A DNA stretch of 64,000 bases from Ancylobacter sonchi. Its GTDB lineage: Bacteria; Pseudomonadota; Alphaproteobacteria; Rhizobiales; Xanthobacteraceae. A program made the translations under genes and the position numbers. The notes under the pieces were generated by a model that had not been told where the DNA came from, did not search any database, and worked only from the letters and a program-made list of their open reading frames with translations. Shown piece after piece: positions 25,370-36,100 of the stretch. Position 1 is the first letter of the stretch. Each line of letters starts with the position of its first letter. Where the stretch lies: assembly GCF_018390695.1 (NCBI RefSeq), contig NZ_JAHBGF010000011.1, positions 310,001 to 374,000 on the forward strand, given 5' to 3'.

Positions 25370-27484
25370 TCAGCGCTTCTTCGTGGGCGTACCGCCATCG
25401 GCCATCTGCGAGGCGCCGCCGATTCCCAGCATCGCCTTGGTGGCGGCATTGGTGCCGTAGAGATCCGGACGGGTCACCAACCGGCTGTCGCCGTCGACAT
25501 AGGTGGTGAAATAGGCGAGGTGCACCGGGAAGCGCTGCTTCAGGTTAAGGTACTTCTCCTTGCCGCCGATCAGCTTGCCGATTCGCTGCTCGTTCCACCC
25601 CTCGCCCGGCAGGCCGAGCGAGAACAGCACCTCGGCGAACTTCATCGGCTCGTGCACGCGCACGCAGCCATGGCTGAGGGCGCGCTGGTCGCGGGCGAAC
25701 AGCGTGCGGTTCGGCGTGTCGTGCAGATAGACCGAGTGCTTGTTGGGGAACATGAACTTCATGTTGCCCAGCGCGTTGCGCTCGCCCGGCGGCTGCCGGA
25801 AGGAATAGCCCTGCGAGCCACGGCTCCAGTCCACCGTGCCGGGGTCGACGACGCGGCCATTGCGCACCACGTCGATGCCCTGGCGCGCGAGCGCATAGGG
25901 ATCGGAACGCAGCTTGGGCAGCATCTCGTTGCGCATGATGCCCGGCGGCACGTTCCAGGACGGGTTGAACACGGTGTACTGCATGTTCTCCGTCATCAGC
26001 GGCGTCTGGTTCTCCGGCTTGCCGACGATGACCCGCGTCTCGTGGATCGTCTGCTCGTTGACGACGATGCGCACCATGTATTCGGGAATGTTGACGATCA
26101 CATAGGTCGGCGCCACCTCGTGCGGCAGCCAGCGCCAGCGCTCCATATTGGCGACGATGTCGGCGGTGCGGTCCTCGCCGGCGCCGTTCAGCGCCCCCAG
26201 CGTCATCGGGCCGACCGCGCCGTCGGGGCGCTCGCCGACCGACTTCTGGAACGCACGCACCGCCTCGACCAGATCCGGCGAATACACCGTGTCGTCCGGT
26301 GCACCGGGCACGCCGAGCCGGGCGCGCAGCGCCGGCACGCGCGGATCCTCATCGCCGGGGCGCAGCGTCGGGCCGACCGGCACATGCGGCGGCGCCACGC
26401 CGTGCCGCTGGCCGTCCATGCTGGCGAGCTGCACCTTGAGCAGGCGGTATTCGTCATATTGCGGGGCGAAGGAGGCCAGCACCGCGCGCGGATCGCTCGC
26501 GCCGCTCACTCCGGCGAGCACGGCATTGGGATCGGGCACCGTCGGCGAGGGGTCGACATTCGCCGAGAGCCGCTTGGGATCGAAGCGCCCGCTCTGCACG
26601 TGACGGGCATAGAGCATCAGCGTCGCGGCGAGCCGAAGCTCGGCGGTGGCGAGCTCGGTGTCGCCCGGATGGGCGGTGAGCGCCGGCACCTCGTAATCGG
26701 TCGGCTGGAGGCCGTCCTTCCAGGAGGCGGCGACCTGCTGCTGCACGGCGGTGCCGAGCGGCGACCACGTCGTCCCGGCGGTGAAGACCGGCTGGTACTG
26801 GCGCGCAGCATAGAAGGCGGCCAGCGCCTGCTGCTCGTCGGTGCGCGCGGTGAAGCGCGGCAGCTGGTCGGCGATCATCTCGCCGATGCGCGCCGCCACC
26901 GGCGCGGAGGCGCCCGGATCGGTCGCGGTGGCATTGGCCGCCGCCGCCGGCGTCGCCTCGGCGGGCTGGGCAGCGCCGGGAGTGGCGGCGCCCGGCGCGG
27001 GCGCACCGGCGCCGACCGCCGGCGCAGGAGTGGCGGTGGGCGCGGTCGCCGCCGGGGCGGCCGGCACGGGCGGCACGGCAGGAGCCGCCTCGTCCGTCGT
27101 AGGCTCGGCCAGCTGCGGCTGGCTGCGCGCGCCATTTATGTCGAAGGGCGCCGGCGTGCCGCCGAGCGCGGCGAGCAGCGAAGCTCCCTGCCCGGTTTTG
27201 CGCATGCCGGCGGCGGCCGGATCGAAGGCATGCACCATGTCGCCGGTGCCGTTGCCGGCACGAACGCCGGAAGTGCGGGTACCGGGCAGGGAATGCAGCC
27301 CCTGCTCGACGCCGGCGCCGGCGGGATTGGCCAGGCGCACGCTTTGCGCCAGCGCGTCGCCGCCGCCCGCGAGCAGGGCGCCGGGCACGCCCAGCGCCAG
27401 CCAGATCGCCGTGCCGGCCAGCCAGGAACGCGCCATCGCCGCCAGACGGGGTTCCACACCGCCACCCACATGCCCGGACATCAT
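25370..27484 (-). CDS. YcbB-type L,D-transpeptidase
   Basis: Makes 3-3 cross-links (or attachments) in peptidoglycan. The 704-residue precursor has an N-terminal signal/anchor region (WLAGTAIWLALGVPGALLAG) and an Ala/Pro-rich linker (about 115-185). A scaffold domain (LPRFTARTDEQQALAAFYAA onward) and a PG_binding_1 repeat (AVRAFQKSVGERPDGAVG) follow. The YkuD catalytic domain has Cys607 in SHGCVRVHEP and the upstream YLHDTPNRTLF block. It is next to the DUF882 gene, another cell wall enzyme, in the same direction. Confidence 0.92.
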   Translation of the reverse strand: MMSGHVGGGVEPRLAAMARSWLAGTAIWLALGVPGALLAGGGDALAQSVRLANPAGAGVEQGLHSLPGTRTSGVRAGNGTGDMVHAFDPAAAGMRKTGQGASLLAALGGTPAPFDINGARSQPQLAEPTTDEAAPAVPPVPAAPAATAPTATPAPAVGAGAPAPGAATPGAAQPAEATPAAAANATATDPGASAPVAARIGEMIADQLPRFTARTDEQQALAAFYAARQYQPVFTAGTTWSPLGTAVQQQVAASWKDGLQPTDYEVPALTAHPGDTELATAELRLAATLMLYARHVQSGRFDPKRLSANVDPSPTVPDPNAVLAGVSGASDPRAVLASFAPQYDEYRLLKVQLASMDGQRHGVAPPHVPVGPTLRPGDEDPRVPALRARLGVPGAPDDTVYSPDLVEAVRAFQKSVGERPDGAVGPMTLGALNGAGEDRTADIVANMERWRWLPHEVAPTYVIVNIPEYMVRIVVNEQTIHETRVIVGKPENQTPLMTENMQYTVFNPSWNVPPGIMRNEMLPKLRSDPYALARQGIDVVRNGRVVDPGTVDWSRGSQGYSFRQPPGERNALGNMKFMFPNKHSVYLHDTPNRTLFARDQRALSHGCVRVHEPMKFAEVLFSLGLPGEGWNEQRIGKLIGGKEKYLNLKQRFPVHLAYFTTYVDGDSRLVTRPDLYGTNAATKAMLGIGGASQMADGGTPTKKR

Positions 27485-27794
27485 GCTCTCCGCTCCTCGC
27501 CGTCACCCGTTCAGGGGCGGGACCTTGTCCCTGTTGTCCCCCAATACCTCGACCGTTCAACTCACAAAACCGACAAAAGATCGATGCCCCGAAGCCGTCG
27601 CTTCGGCGCAACATCGGAAAGGTGAGCGGATGGGCCTTGCCGGCGACACTTTGGCGGCTACGGGTAAAGGCGGCGTTAAGCATAAAATTACCACCGGCCA
27701 CCCCCATCCTTCGTGAAGGCACCCTCGGTTTTCCCTTGCCGCAAGGAGGGGGATTCCTATAATCCGCGCCTTCTTTTCCGGGGGAAGGCCGTAC
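27485..27794. other. Region between the L,D-transpeptidase and purE
   Basis: 310 bp without a gene, holding the divergent promoters. The purE promoter at 27736-27763 is recorded separately. I looked for a purine riboswitch (conserved TATA/GGATATGG-type pattern) and do not see one. Confidence 0.4.
27736..27763 (+). promoter_or_regulatory. Sigma-70-like promoter for purEK
   Basis: TTGCCG (27736-27741) and a perfect TATAAT (27758-27763) are 16 bp apart, 31 bp upstream of the purE start. Confidence 0.65.
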
Positions 27795-28310
27795 ATGTCC
27801 GCCGTCACGACCGCCGATACGCGGCCGATCGCCATCATCATGGGTAGCCAGTCCGACTGGGAGACCATGCGCCACGCTGCCCAGACGCTCGACGAGCTCG
27901 GCATCGCCCATGACTGCCGCATCGTCTCCGCTCACCGCACCCCGGAGCGGATGTTCGATTTCGCCAAGGGCGCCAAGGCGGCCGGCTACAAGGCGATCAT
28001 CGCCGGTGCCGGCGGCGCGGCGCATCTGCCCGGCATGGTCGCCTCGCTGACCACCCTGCCCGTGCTCGGCGTGCCCGTCGAATCGAAGGCGCTCTCCGGC
28101 GTCGACAGCCTCTATTCCATCGTGCAGATGCCGGCCGGCGTGCCGGTCGGCACCCTCGCCATCGGCAAGGCCGGCGCGGTGAACGCCGCTTTGTTCGCCG
28201 CCGCCATACTGGCACTGTCCGACGAGGCGCTGTCGGTGCGCCTCGCCGCCTGGCGCGCCGCGCGCAGCGCCTCGGTCGCCTTCGAGCCCACCTCGAGCGA
28301 GCCGGTCTGA
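27795..28310 (+). CDS. purE: N5-carboxyaminoimidazole ribonucleotide mutase
   Basis: Class I PurE, step 6 of purine biosynthesis (N5-CAIR to CAIR). The 171-residue protein has [11 protein letters not shown] (15-25), the active-site [13 protein letters not shown] (45-57) and the nucleotide-binding [11 protein letters not shown]. It overlaps purK by one base (TGATG), so translation is coupled. A sigma-70-like promoter with a perfect -10 box lies just upstream. Confidence 0.98.
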   Translation: MSAVTTADTRPIAIIMGSQSDWETMRHAAQTLDELGIAHDCRIVSAHRTPERMFDFAKGAKAAGYKAIIAGAGGAAHLPGMVASLTTLPVLGVPVESKALSGVDSLYSIVQMPAGVPVGTLAIGKAGAVNAALFAAAILALSDEALSVRLAAWRAARSASVAFEPTSSEPV

Positions 28311-29386
28311 TGCTCAAGCCCGGCTCGACGATCGGCATCCTCGGCGGCGGCCAGCTCGCCCGCATGATCGCCCTCGCCGCCGCCCCGCTGGGGCTGAAGG
28401 CGCATATCTACGCACCCGAAGAGGGCAGCCCCGCCTTCCAGGTGGCGGACGCCCACACCCGCGCCGCCTATGACGACCTCGCCGCGCTGGAGCGCTTCGC
28501 CCGTGCCGTGGACGTCGTGACCTACGAGTTCGAGAACGTGCCGGTCGACACCGCCGGGCATCTCGCGACCTTCGTGCCTGTGCATCCCGGCGCCAGGGCG
28601 CTTGGCATCACCCAGGACCGGCTCGCCGAGAAGAGCTTCGTTGCCGGTCTCGGCATCGAGGTCGCGCCGTTCGCCGCGGTAGACGACGAGGCCGGGCTGG
28701 AGGAAGCCCTCGCCCGCATCGGCCGGCCGGCGGTCCTGAAGACCCGCCGCTTCGGCTATGACGGCAAGGGCCAGGTGATGATCCGCCCCGGCGACGACGC
28801 GACCGCCGCGTTCAAGGCCATCGGCCGGCATCCGGCGATTCTCGAAGGCTTCGTGCCGTTCGAGCGCGAGGTCTCCGTGGTCGCCGCCCGCGCCCAGGAC
28901 GGCACCGTCGCCGCCTATGAGGTGACCGAGAACGAGCACCGCCACCACATCCTGCACAAATCGACCGTGCCCGCCTCGCTCGGCGCCTCCGCCGTCGCCG
29001 CGGCGGACGACATCGCCCGGCGGATCGGCACGGCGCTCGACTATGTCGGCGTGTTCGCGGTCGAGTTGTTCGTGGTCGGCACGGGCGCGGACGAGCGCAT
29101 CGTCGTCAACGAGATCGCCCCGCGCGTGCACAATTCCGGCCACTGGACGCTGGGCGGCGCCCGCACCAGCCAGTTCGAGCAGCATGTGCGCGCCATTGCC
29201 GGCTGGCCGCTCGGCGCGGTCGAACGGCTCGGCGCCCGGGTCGAGATGACCAATCTGATCGGCGACGAGGCCGACACCTGGCCCGCCGTGCTCGCCGAGC
29301 CCGGCGCCATGCTCAGCCTCTACGGCAAGGCGGAAGCCCGGCCGGGCCGCAAGATGGGCCACGTCACCCGCGTCTTCGCCGACTAG
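28310..29386 (+). CDS. purK: N5-carboxyaminoimidazole ribonucleotide synthase
   Basis: ATP-grasp enzyme that carboxylates AIR to N5-CAIR, the substrate of PurE. The 358-residue protein starts LKPGSTIGILGGGQLARMIAL. ATP-grasp blocks include KTRRFGYDGKGQV, EGFVPFEREVSVV and the metal-binding NEIAPRVHNSGHWT. Overlap with purE by one base indicates an operon. Confidence 0.98.
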   Translation: MLKPGSTIGILGGGQLARMIALAAAPLGLKAHIYAPEEGSPAFQVADAHTRAAYDDLAALERFARAVDVVTYEFENVPVDTAGHLATFVPVHPGARALGITQDRLAEKSFVAGLGIEVAPFAAVDDEAGLEEALARIGRPAVLKTRRFGYDGKGQVMIRPGDDATAAFKAIGRHPAILEGFVPFEREVSVVAARAQDGTVAAYEVTENEHRHHILHKSTVPASLGASAVAAADDIARRIGTALDYVGVFAVELFVVGTGADERIVVNEIAPRVHNSGHWTLGGARTSQFEQHVRAIAGWPLGAVERLGARVEMTNLIGDEADTWPAVLAEPGAMLSLYGKAEARPGRKMGHVTRVFAD

Positions 29387-29510
29387 GGAAGACGCTGCGC
29401 CGGGGCAACCTCTCCTTCGGCCTCACGAAGACGTGCGGCGCCGTGCCGAAATGAAGGCGGATCGCCGCGCGTATCTGTAGTGTGTTTTCGTCCACACGCA
29501 GCGAGCTGTC

Positions 29511-30530
29511 ATGCCCTTTCTTCGCGAACGCTCCGGCGCCAAAGGCTCTCCCTACCGGTGGAGCCCGGAAAAGATCGCCGCCCTGCTCCTTGTGCTGCTG
29601 CCCTTCGCGCTGCTGGCGGTGCGCATCCTGCGCGGCGACCTCGCGGCGACCGATCCGCTCGGCCTCGGCGCGCCGGGATTGGGCGGGCCGGGATTGGGTG
29701 GGCCCGGCCTGAATGCCGGTCTGGGTCCCGGTGCGGCGGGCGGCCTCGGCGGCGGCGCCGCGGGCGGGCTGGGCGGCGGCCCGGCGCTCGGCGCCCGTCC
29801 GCTGGTCGAGACGCTGCGTTTCCTCGGCGACTGGGCGGTGCGGCTGTTGCTGGTCACCCTCGCCGTCACCCCGGCGCGCCGACTGTTCAACTGGCCGAAG
29901 CTCCTGAACGCCCGCCGCACACTCGGCCTCGGCGCCGCCGCGGTGGTGGCGGTGCATTTCGGCCTCTACTGCATCGACATGGGCTCGCTCTCGGTGGTGG
30001 TGCGGGAGATCGTGTTGCGCATCTACCTCACCATCGGCTTCGTGGCGCTGCTCGGCCTCCTCGCTTTGTCCTCGACCTCCTGGGACGGCGCGGTGGCCCG
30101 GCTCGGCGCCGAGCGTTGGCGGCGGCTGCATACGCTCGCCTATCCGATCACCGCGCTCGCCATCCTGCACTTCTTCATGCAGCAGAAGCTCGACGTCACC
30201 GAGCCGACGCTGATGGCCGGCTTCTTCCTCTGGCTGATGGGCTGGCGGCTGCTGCAGCGCTACGGCCACGGCACCGGCCTTCTGGCACTGGTGCTGCTCG
30301 CCGTCAGTGCCGGCTTCGCCACCGCTCTGTTGGAGGCCGGCTGGTATCTCGCCGCCACCGGCATCGATCCCAAGCGGGTGCTCAGCGCCAACCTCGCCTT
30401 CGGCTATTCGATCCGTCCGGCCTGGTGGGTGGCCGGCCTCGGCGTCGCGGTGGCGCTGGCGAGCGAGGCGGCGCTGCGGATCCGGCCACTGCCGGCCCGG
30501 CGCGCGCGAGCCTCCGGCGCGGTGACATGA
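29511..30530 (+). CDS. MsrQ/YedZ-like haem membrane protein with Gly-rich insert
   Basis: A 339-residue membrane protein of the ferric-reductase-like/MsrQ (YedZ) family, which passes electrons across the inner membrane to the periplasmic methionine sulfoxide reductase MsrP. Hydrophobic helices lie at about 22-41, 104-122, 138-156, 166-186, 208-224, 235-248 and 257-280. Candidate haem ligands are His149 (AVHFGLY), His207 (RRLHTLAYP) and His220 (ILHFF). Residues 51-97 are a glycine/alanine/leucine repeat ([17 protein letters not shown]...) between the first two helices that is not usual in the family. No msrP gene is in the window. Confidence 0.8.
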   Translation: MPFLRERSGAKGSPYRWSPEKIAALLLVLLPFALLAVRILRGDLAATDPLGLGAPGLGGPGLGGPGLNAGLGPGAAGGLGGGAAGGLGGGPALGARPLVETLRFLGDWAVRLLLVTLAVTPARRLFNWPKLLNARRTLGLGAAAVVAVHFGLYCIDMGSLSVVVREIVLRIYLTIGFVALLGLLALSSTSWDGAVARLGAERWRRLHTLAYPITALAILHFFMQQKLDVTEPTLMAGFFLWLMGWRLLQRYGHGTGLLALVLLAVSAGFATALLEAGWYLAATGIDPKRVLSANLAFGYSIRPAWWVAGLGVAVALASEAALRIRPLPARRARASGAVT

Positions 30531-30636
30531 TCGAGCGCACTGCGGCGGCGGGCGAACCCGGTACACGCCGAGGCCGGACGGGAGCATTGAATCGACACGG
30601 CGGCACGCACGCGCCGCGCGACCGGAGGAAGACGCC

Positions 30637-31119
30637 ATGACCGAGACGATCGAGCAGCGCCCGCCGCTGCCGCCCTTCACCCGCGACAGCGCCATCAAGA
30701 AGGTGCGCGGCGCCGAGGACGGCTGGAATTCGTGCGACCCGCAGCGGGTCTCGCTGGTCTATTCACCGGACAGCAAATGGCGCAACCGCACGGAGTTCAT
30801 CAGAGGCCGGGCGGAGATCGTCGCCTTCCTCACCCGTAAATGGGCGAAGGAACTCGATTACCGGCTGATCAAGGAGCTCTGGGCCTTCACCGACAACCGC
30901 ATCGCCGTGCGCTTCGCCTATGAATGGCACGACGATTCCGGCAACTGGTTCCGTTCCTACGGCAACGAGAACTGGGAGTTCAACGAGAACGGCCTGATGG
31001 TGCGGCGCTACGCCTGCATCAACGACCTGCCGATCAAGGACGCCGACCGCAAGTTCCATTGGGACCGTTCCGGCCCGCGCCCGGCCGATCATCCCGGCCT
31101 GTCGGATCTCGACCTCTAG
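30637..31119 (+). CDS. DUF1348 (SnoaL/NTF2-like) protein
   Basis: A 160-residue protein of the DUF1348 family, a branch of the NTF2/SnoaL-like cone fold. Blocks such as [70 protein letters not shown] and [12 protein letters not shown] are characteristic. No enzymatic activity is established. Its TAG stop lies inside the terminal CTAGAGC of the repeat element that follows. Confidence 0.9.
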   Translation: MTETIEQRPPLPPFTRDSAIKKVRGAEDGWNSCDPQRVSLVYSPDSKWRNRTEFIRGRAEIVAFLTRKWAKELDYRLIKELWAFTDNRIAVRFAYEWHDDSGNWFRSYGNENWEFNENGLMVRRYACINDLPIKDADRKFHWDRSGPRPADHPGLSDLDL

Positions 31120-31195
31120 AGCATGTTCCAGCTTATCGAATCGAGAGCACTTTCTTATCGATCAGGTGATTCCACTTGATCGATAAGGGCTCTAG
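31116..31195. repeat. Short inverted-repeat intergenic element
   Basis: An 80-bp element bounded by CTAGAGC (31116-31122) and GCTCTAG (31189-31195), with an internal perfect hairpin CTTATCGATCA / TGATCGATAAG (31154-31164 and 31177-31187). It exactly fills the space between two convergent genes. The opening TCTAGAGCATGTTCC resembles the TAGAGCATTTTC intergenic repeats known from rhizobial genomes. A related TCTAGAGCATTTTCGCG occurs at 52098-52113. Confidence 0.7.
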
Positions 31196-32142
31196 CCGAC
31201 GTCTCGGCCCGCGACCCGCTCGGCGAGCGCCCGCGCCGCGTCGGGCGGGGACAGCCAGGCGAAGCCCTCGATCTGGTGGCGGAACCAGGTCTCCTGCCGC
31301 TTGGCGTAGCGCCTCGTGTCGGCGATGCCGCCCTCGATCGCCTCTTCGCGCGTCACCTCCCCCGCGAGATGCCGCGCCAGCCAGGGCACGCCGTGCGCCT
31401 TGAGGATGGTGCGATCGGCCGGCAGGCCGCGCGCCACTAGACGACGCACCTCCTCCAGCGCTCCGGCCTCCATCATCTGGCGGAAGCGGGCGGCGATACG
31501 GGTGCGCAGTTCCGTGCGGTCGGTGGCGAGGAACACGCCGAACACTTCCTCCGGCCGCAGCAGCGGTGGGCTCATCGCCTCGTCCTGCCAGAGCGCCAGC
31601 GGCCGTTCGGTCGCCTCGAACACCTCGACGGCGCGGGTAAGGCGCTGGGTGTCGCTCGGGCGCAGCCGCGCGGCGGTGAGCGGGTCGATCCGGGAGAGCC
31701 GCGCATAGAGCGCCTCGGCATCCTCGCCGCGTCCCCGTACGACAGCCTTCACCGCATCAGGCACCGGGGGCATCGGCGACAGACCCTGGATCAGCGCCTT
31801 GAAATACAGGCCGGTGCCGCCGATCAGGATCGGCAGCCGCCGCTCGCGCTCCGCCTCGGCGAGCACCACGCGGGCATCCTCCACCCAATGGGCGACCGAA
31901 TAATCCGCCGCGCCGTCGACGTGACCGTAGAGCCGGTGCGGCGCGCGCGCCTCCTCCTCCGGCGTCGGCCGGGCGGAGAGCACGGCGAGGTCGGCATAGA
32001 CCTGCATGGAATCGGCGTTGATCACCAGCCCGCCGGTCCGCTCGGCGAGATCGAGCGCCAGCGCCGACTTGCCGCTCGCCGTCGGCCCTGCGATAAGCAC
32101 CGCGCGCGGCCGGATGGGGCTTTGCCCGCCGGTCTCCGTCAC
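31192..32142 (-). CDS. miaA: tRNA dimethylallyltransferase
   Basis: Adds a dimethylallyl group to A37 of tRNAs reading UNN codons. The 316-residue protein has the P-loop GPTASGKSA (19-27), the conserved [25 protein letters not shown] and the C-terminal [14 protein letters not shown]. The start is a GTG at 32142 preceded by GGAG-type sequence; the window shows no better ATG. The stop codon is provided by the end of the adjacent inverted-repeat element. Divergent from serB. Confidence 0.97.
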   Translation of the reverse strand: MTETGGQSPIRPRAVLIAGPTASGKSALALDLAERTGGLVINADSMQVYADLAVLSARPTPEEEARAPHRLYGHVDGAADYSVAHWVEDARVVLAEAERERRLPILIGGTGLYFKALIQGLSPMPPVPDAVKAVVRGRGEDAEALYARLSRIDPLTAARLRPSDTQRLTRAVEVFEATERPLALWQDEAMSPPLLRPEEVFGVFLATDRTELRTRIAARFRQMMEAGALEEVRRLVARGLPADRTILKAHGVPWLARHLAGEVTREEAIEGGIADTRRYAKRQETWFRHQIEGFAWLSPPDAARALAERVAGRDVG

Positions 32143-32225
32143 TCCGCGTCCTCCCGCGCATCATGTCCCTGCGCAGCCTTGTTGCCCGGCGCCGGCCCGC
32201 CGGCAACCCCATAGTCGAGCCGAAC

Positions 32226-33122
32226 ATGTCCAGCCATTCGCCGAGCCACTACGCCGTCCTGGTCGCCAACCCCGCCGCTCCCGCCGTCGAGGCGGCGCTG
32301 ACGGGCCGGATCGCCGCCCTGTTGCCCGGCGCGCAGGCGCCGCGCGTGCTGGCCGAGGGCATCGCCGCCGAGATCGGCTTCGCCGGCGGCGCGGAGGCCG
32401 ACGCGCTGCGCGCCGCCCTCGGCGCGGCACCGGTCGACGTCGCCGTGGTGCCGGCTGAAGGACGGCGCAAGAAGCTGTTCCTCGCCGACATGGACTCCAC
32501 CATGATCGGCCAGGAATGCATCGACGAGCTCGCCGACTATGCCGGCATGAAGGCGCATGTCTCCGCCATCACCGAGCGGGCGATGCGCGGCGAGATCGCC
32601 TTCGAGCCGGCGCTGCGCGAGCGCGTGGCGCTGCTGAAGGGCCTGCCAGTCGCCGTCGTCGACGAGGTGATCGCCGATCGCATCCGCCTCACCCCCGGCG
32701 GCACCGAGCTTGTGCGCACCATGCGGGCCAACGGCGCCCGCACCCTTCTGGTCTCCGGCGGCTTCACTTTGTTCACCCGCTCCATCGCCGCGACCATCGG
32801 CTTCGATGCCGACCGCGCCAATGAGCTGATCGTCGAGGCGGAGGCGTTCGCCGGCACCGTCGCCGAGCCAATCCTCGGCCGTGAGGCCAAGCTCGCCGCG
32901 CTGATCGAGAACCGCGAGGAGCTCGGTCTCGCCGCGCATGAGACGCTGGCGGTCGGCGACGGTGCCAACGACCTCGCCATGCTGGGCGAGGCCGGGCTCG
33001 GCGTCGCCTATCACGCCAAGCCCGCAGTAGCGGCGGCGGCGCAGGTGCGCATCGACCATGCCGACCTCACCGCCCTGCTCTATCTGCAGGGCTATGCCCG
33101 CGACGAGTTCGTCACCGGCTGA
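32226..33122 (+). CDS. serB: Phosphoserine phosphatase
   Basis: HAD-superfamily enzyme that makes serine from phosphoserine. The 298-residue protein carries the nucleophile motif LADMDSTMI (Asp88, Asp90), motif II VSGGFTLFTR, and motif IV VGDGANDLAML. The N-terminal 75 residues form the small regulatory-like domain seen in this SerB group. The ATG at 32226 was chosen; the open frame extends 63 bp upstream into the miaA-serB promoter region. Confidence 0.96.
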   Translation: MSSHSPSHYAVLVANPAAPAVEAALTGRIAALLPGAQAPRVLAEGIAAEIGFAGGAEADALRAALGAAPVDVAVVPAEGRRKKLFLADMDSTMIGQECIDELADYAGMKAHVSAITERAMRGEIAFEPALRERVALLKGLPVAVVDEVIADRIRLTPGGTELVRTMRANGARTLLVSGGFTLFTRSIAATIGFDADRANELIVEAEAFAGTVAEPILGREAKLAALIENREELGLAAHETLAVGDGANDLAMLGEAGLGVAYHAKPAVAAAAQVRIDHADLTALLYLQGYARDEFVTG

Positions 33123-33135
33123 TCCCCCCGAACGT

Positions 33136-36100
33136 TCAGGGCGCCAGCGGCGGCTGCATGATCGGGTTGAGCAGCACGTCCGGCGCGATGTCGATCGGCG
33201 GCGCCAGCGGCGGGGCCGGCGCCATCTCGAAAGGCTGCGCGGGTATGGCCGCACGGGGCACTTCACGCTGAACCTGACGCAGTGGCGTCGGCGATGCCGG
33301 ACGGGGCGCCGGCACCGGGCTCGACTGCGGCAGCGGCGCCGGTGCGGCCGCCGGCGGCAGGCTGATCGGCGGCGGGGGCACCGGCGACAAGGGTACCGGC
33401 GGCGACACCGGCGCTTGCGGCGTGTCAGTGGCATGGCCGGCATTGGTCAGCGGCGTGCGGCCATACTCCGCCTCCAGCCGCTTGGTCTCGCGCTCCAGCG
33501 CCCGCATGTTGATGGCGGCAGTGAGCGCGGTGACGTCGACGCGCCGTTCCGGAGCGGTCAGCGGTCCACTCCAGCGCAGGGCGGCCGCCGGCAGCGCCGC
33601 CGTGCCCGAGGCGCCGGCGCTCGCCTTGCCCGCATCCTCGATCTCCACCAGAGCGTCGATGCCGAAGCTCGCCAGGTCGAAGCTGCCGGAGAGCGCGAAG
33701 CGCTGGTCGCCCACCGTCAGCCGCGCCACCCCGCTGCGCGCCACCCCGGCGACGAGGCCGAGCGTCGTCTCGGCACGGGGAAGCCGCAGCGGCCCGCGCG
33801 CCAGGCCTTCCTCCAGCAGTTCGCCGACCCGGCGCGGCTCCGGCGGCAGGCCGCGCTCGGTGGCGAGCATCGCATATTGCAAGGCGGCGGGAGAGGTGGC
33901 CGCCACCGAGAGACCGTCAATCGCCAGGCTGCCCTGCCCGGCCAGATTGGCGACCAGCCCGCGCGGCGAGGTGCCGGCGCCGGTGAAATCCAGGGCGAGG
34001 TCGACGACGCCCTCCGCCATCGGGCGCGCCACGCCGGCGGCGATCAGCAGCGGCGCCGACGGCACGCCCTTCACCGTCAGATTGCCATCGGCCCGTACCA
34101 GCGCGCCGACGCGGGTAAGGTCGAGCCGGCCGCCGAGTTCGCCTCCGGCCAGTCCGCCGGCGAATTCCTCCACCGTCACCCGCCCGCCGGCGAGCCGCGC
34201 GCGCAACTTCGCCCGGTCGAGCGCGAGCCCGCCGGGCAGTTCCAGCCGGCCGATATCAAGGCGCACCCGCGCGGCCGCCTTGGCGAGCGGTGCCGGCGCG
34301 AAGCCGGCGCTGGGCCAGCGCCCCTCACCGGTGGAACGGCCGACGACCAGCGCCAGCGCGGTGGTCAGGCGCCAGTCCGGCAGCGAGAGATCGGCCTCGA
34401 TCGGCTCGGCTGAGCCCGGACGATAGATCAGGTTGCCGGAAAGCGGCGTGCCGGCGAGGCTGCCGGACAGGCCGGCGAAACGGTAGCCGTCACCCTCGCG
34501 GGTCAGCCGCGCGCCGAGCCGCGCCGGCAGGCTCGGCAGGCCGCCGGCGGCGAGGTCCGGCAGCAACCGTGCGAGGTCCGCCTCGTCCAGCTGCAGCGCG
34601 AGGTCGGGCGCCAGCCCGCCATCCTCGGCCCGTGTCAATGTCCCCTCGGCGGCGAGCCGGGCACCGGCCAGCGCGAACGTGGCCTTGAGCTCCGGCGCAG
34701 CGTTCAGCTCCAGCCGCGCCGGCCCGAGCTTCGGCCGGATGCCCGGCACGCCGAGCCGGGTCAGGAAGCTGCTGCCATCGGCGATGTCGAGCGCCAGCGA
34801 TCCGGTGGCCGCCCGCGTGCCGCCGAAACCGAGCGCGCCCTTGCCGGAATAGGCGCCGAGCCGGCCGGTCACGCTCAGGTCCATCCGCCCGGCGGCGGAG
34901 GCCAGCGTCACCTCGGCGTTCACCGGCGCGAGGTCGGGCCCGAGCTTGGCCAGCGCGTCCTGCACCGGCTCGTAGCCAGAGAGCCGCGCCAGCGCCATCA
35001 GCCCGTCCGCCCGCGCGCCGGTCAGCGTCGCGTGCAGCCCGCCGTCCGGGTCGCCGGCCGCCGCCACCCGTCCGGCGCCCTTGAGGTCGATGCCGCCGAA
35101 ATTGACCAGTGCCAGCCGCTCGACGTCGATGCCCTGCGTCCCGGCGGTCAGCGCGAGGTCGATGCCGGACACGTCCACCCCGGCGAGCCGCACCGCGCGA
35201 CCGGAGAAGGCGAGGCCGATATCCAGCGCCTCGCCGCCCGCCGCCATCAGCCGCCGCGCCGGCGCGATCAGCGGGTCGAGATCGACCCCGCGCCCGGCCA
35301 AGGCGGCATCGACACGCCCGCGCCGGTCGCCGGTGGCGAAGGCATAGGAACCGGAGCCGGTCAGCGTCAGGCCGCCGGCACTGAGCGTCATCGCCGACAA
35401 GTCGATCTTGTCGGTGCCAAGCGCGATGCCGGCGTCGAGCTTCGCCGCGCCGGCGGGCAAGCCGGTGGCCAGCCCTCCCGCCTGCGGCATCGCCCAGGCG
35501 AGAAACGCCGGCAGGTCCTCGGCGCTCGCCGCGACCGTGCCGGCGAACAGCGCCGGTACGGGGGCAGCGCCGGCAGCCTGGCCGTTTGCCGGTCCCGTCA
35601 CCTTGCCGGCCAGGCGCGCGCGCGCCCCGCCGGGCAGCCGCGCTTCCAGGCCGCGCACCGTCCAGCCACCGCCCGACCAGTCGAGCCCGGCCTTCATCTC
35701 GCGCATGGCCGCCCCGGCGACCAGCACCGTGTCCGCGGCAAGGTCGAGCGTGCCGCTGCCGGTGACGCCGGCGAGCGGCGCGATGGCGCGGGCCACGTCG
35801 TTGAGCGCCGCCAGCGGCGGGGCCCCGCCCGTCGCCGCGTTGAGGTCGATCTGCCGGGCCGCGAGGCTCAGTTCCAGCCGCGAGGCGCTGGGGCTGCCCT
35901 GGGTGGCCGGCGTGGTGGTCAGCCGGCCGGTGCCGGCCAGCTCCACCGGTCGCTCGGCCGAGCCGAGCGCCAGCGTGAGGTCCTTCGCCTCCAGCGAGGC
36001 CGGCGTGGCGTTGACCGTACCGCTGAGGCTCCAGCCGCCGGTGCCATTGGCAGCCGGACCGGCGGCGCCGGAGCGCGCGGCGGGCACCGTGGACAGGCTC

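Noticed and set aside
25520-27625. A 701-codon plus-strand open frame opposite the L,D-transpeptidase
   Set aside because: Same reason: the opposite strand carries intact catalytic motifs, while this one has none.
27485-27794. A purine or other riboswitch upstream of purEK
   Set aside because: Only a sigma-70-like promoter is recognisable; the 5' UTR after the -10 box is about 25 nt, too short for a riboswitch.
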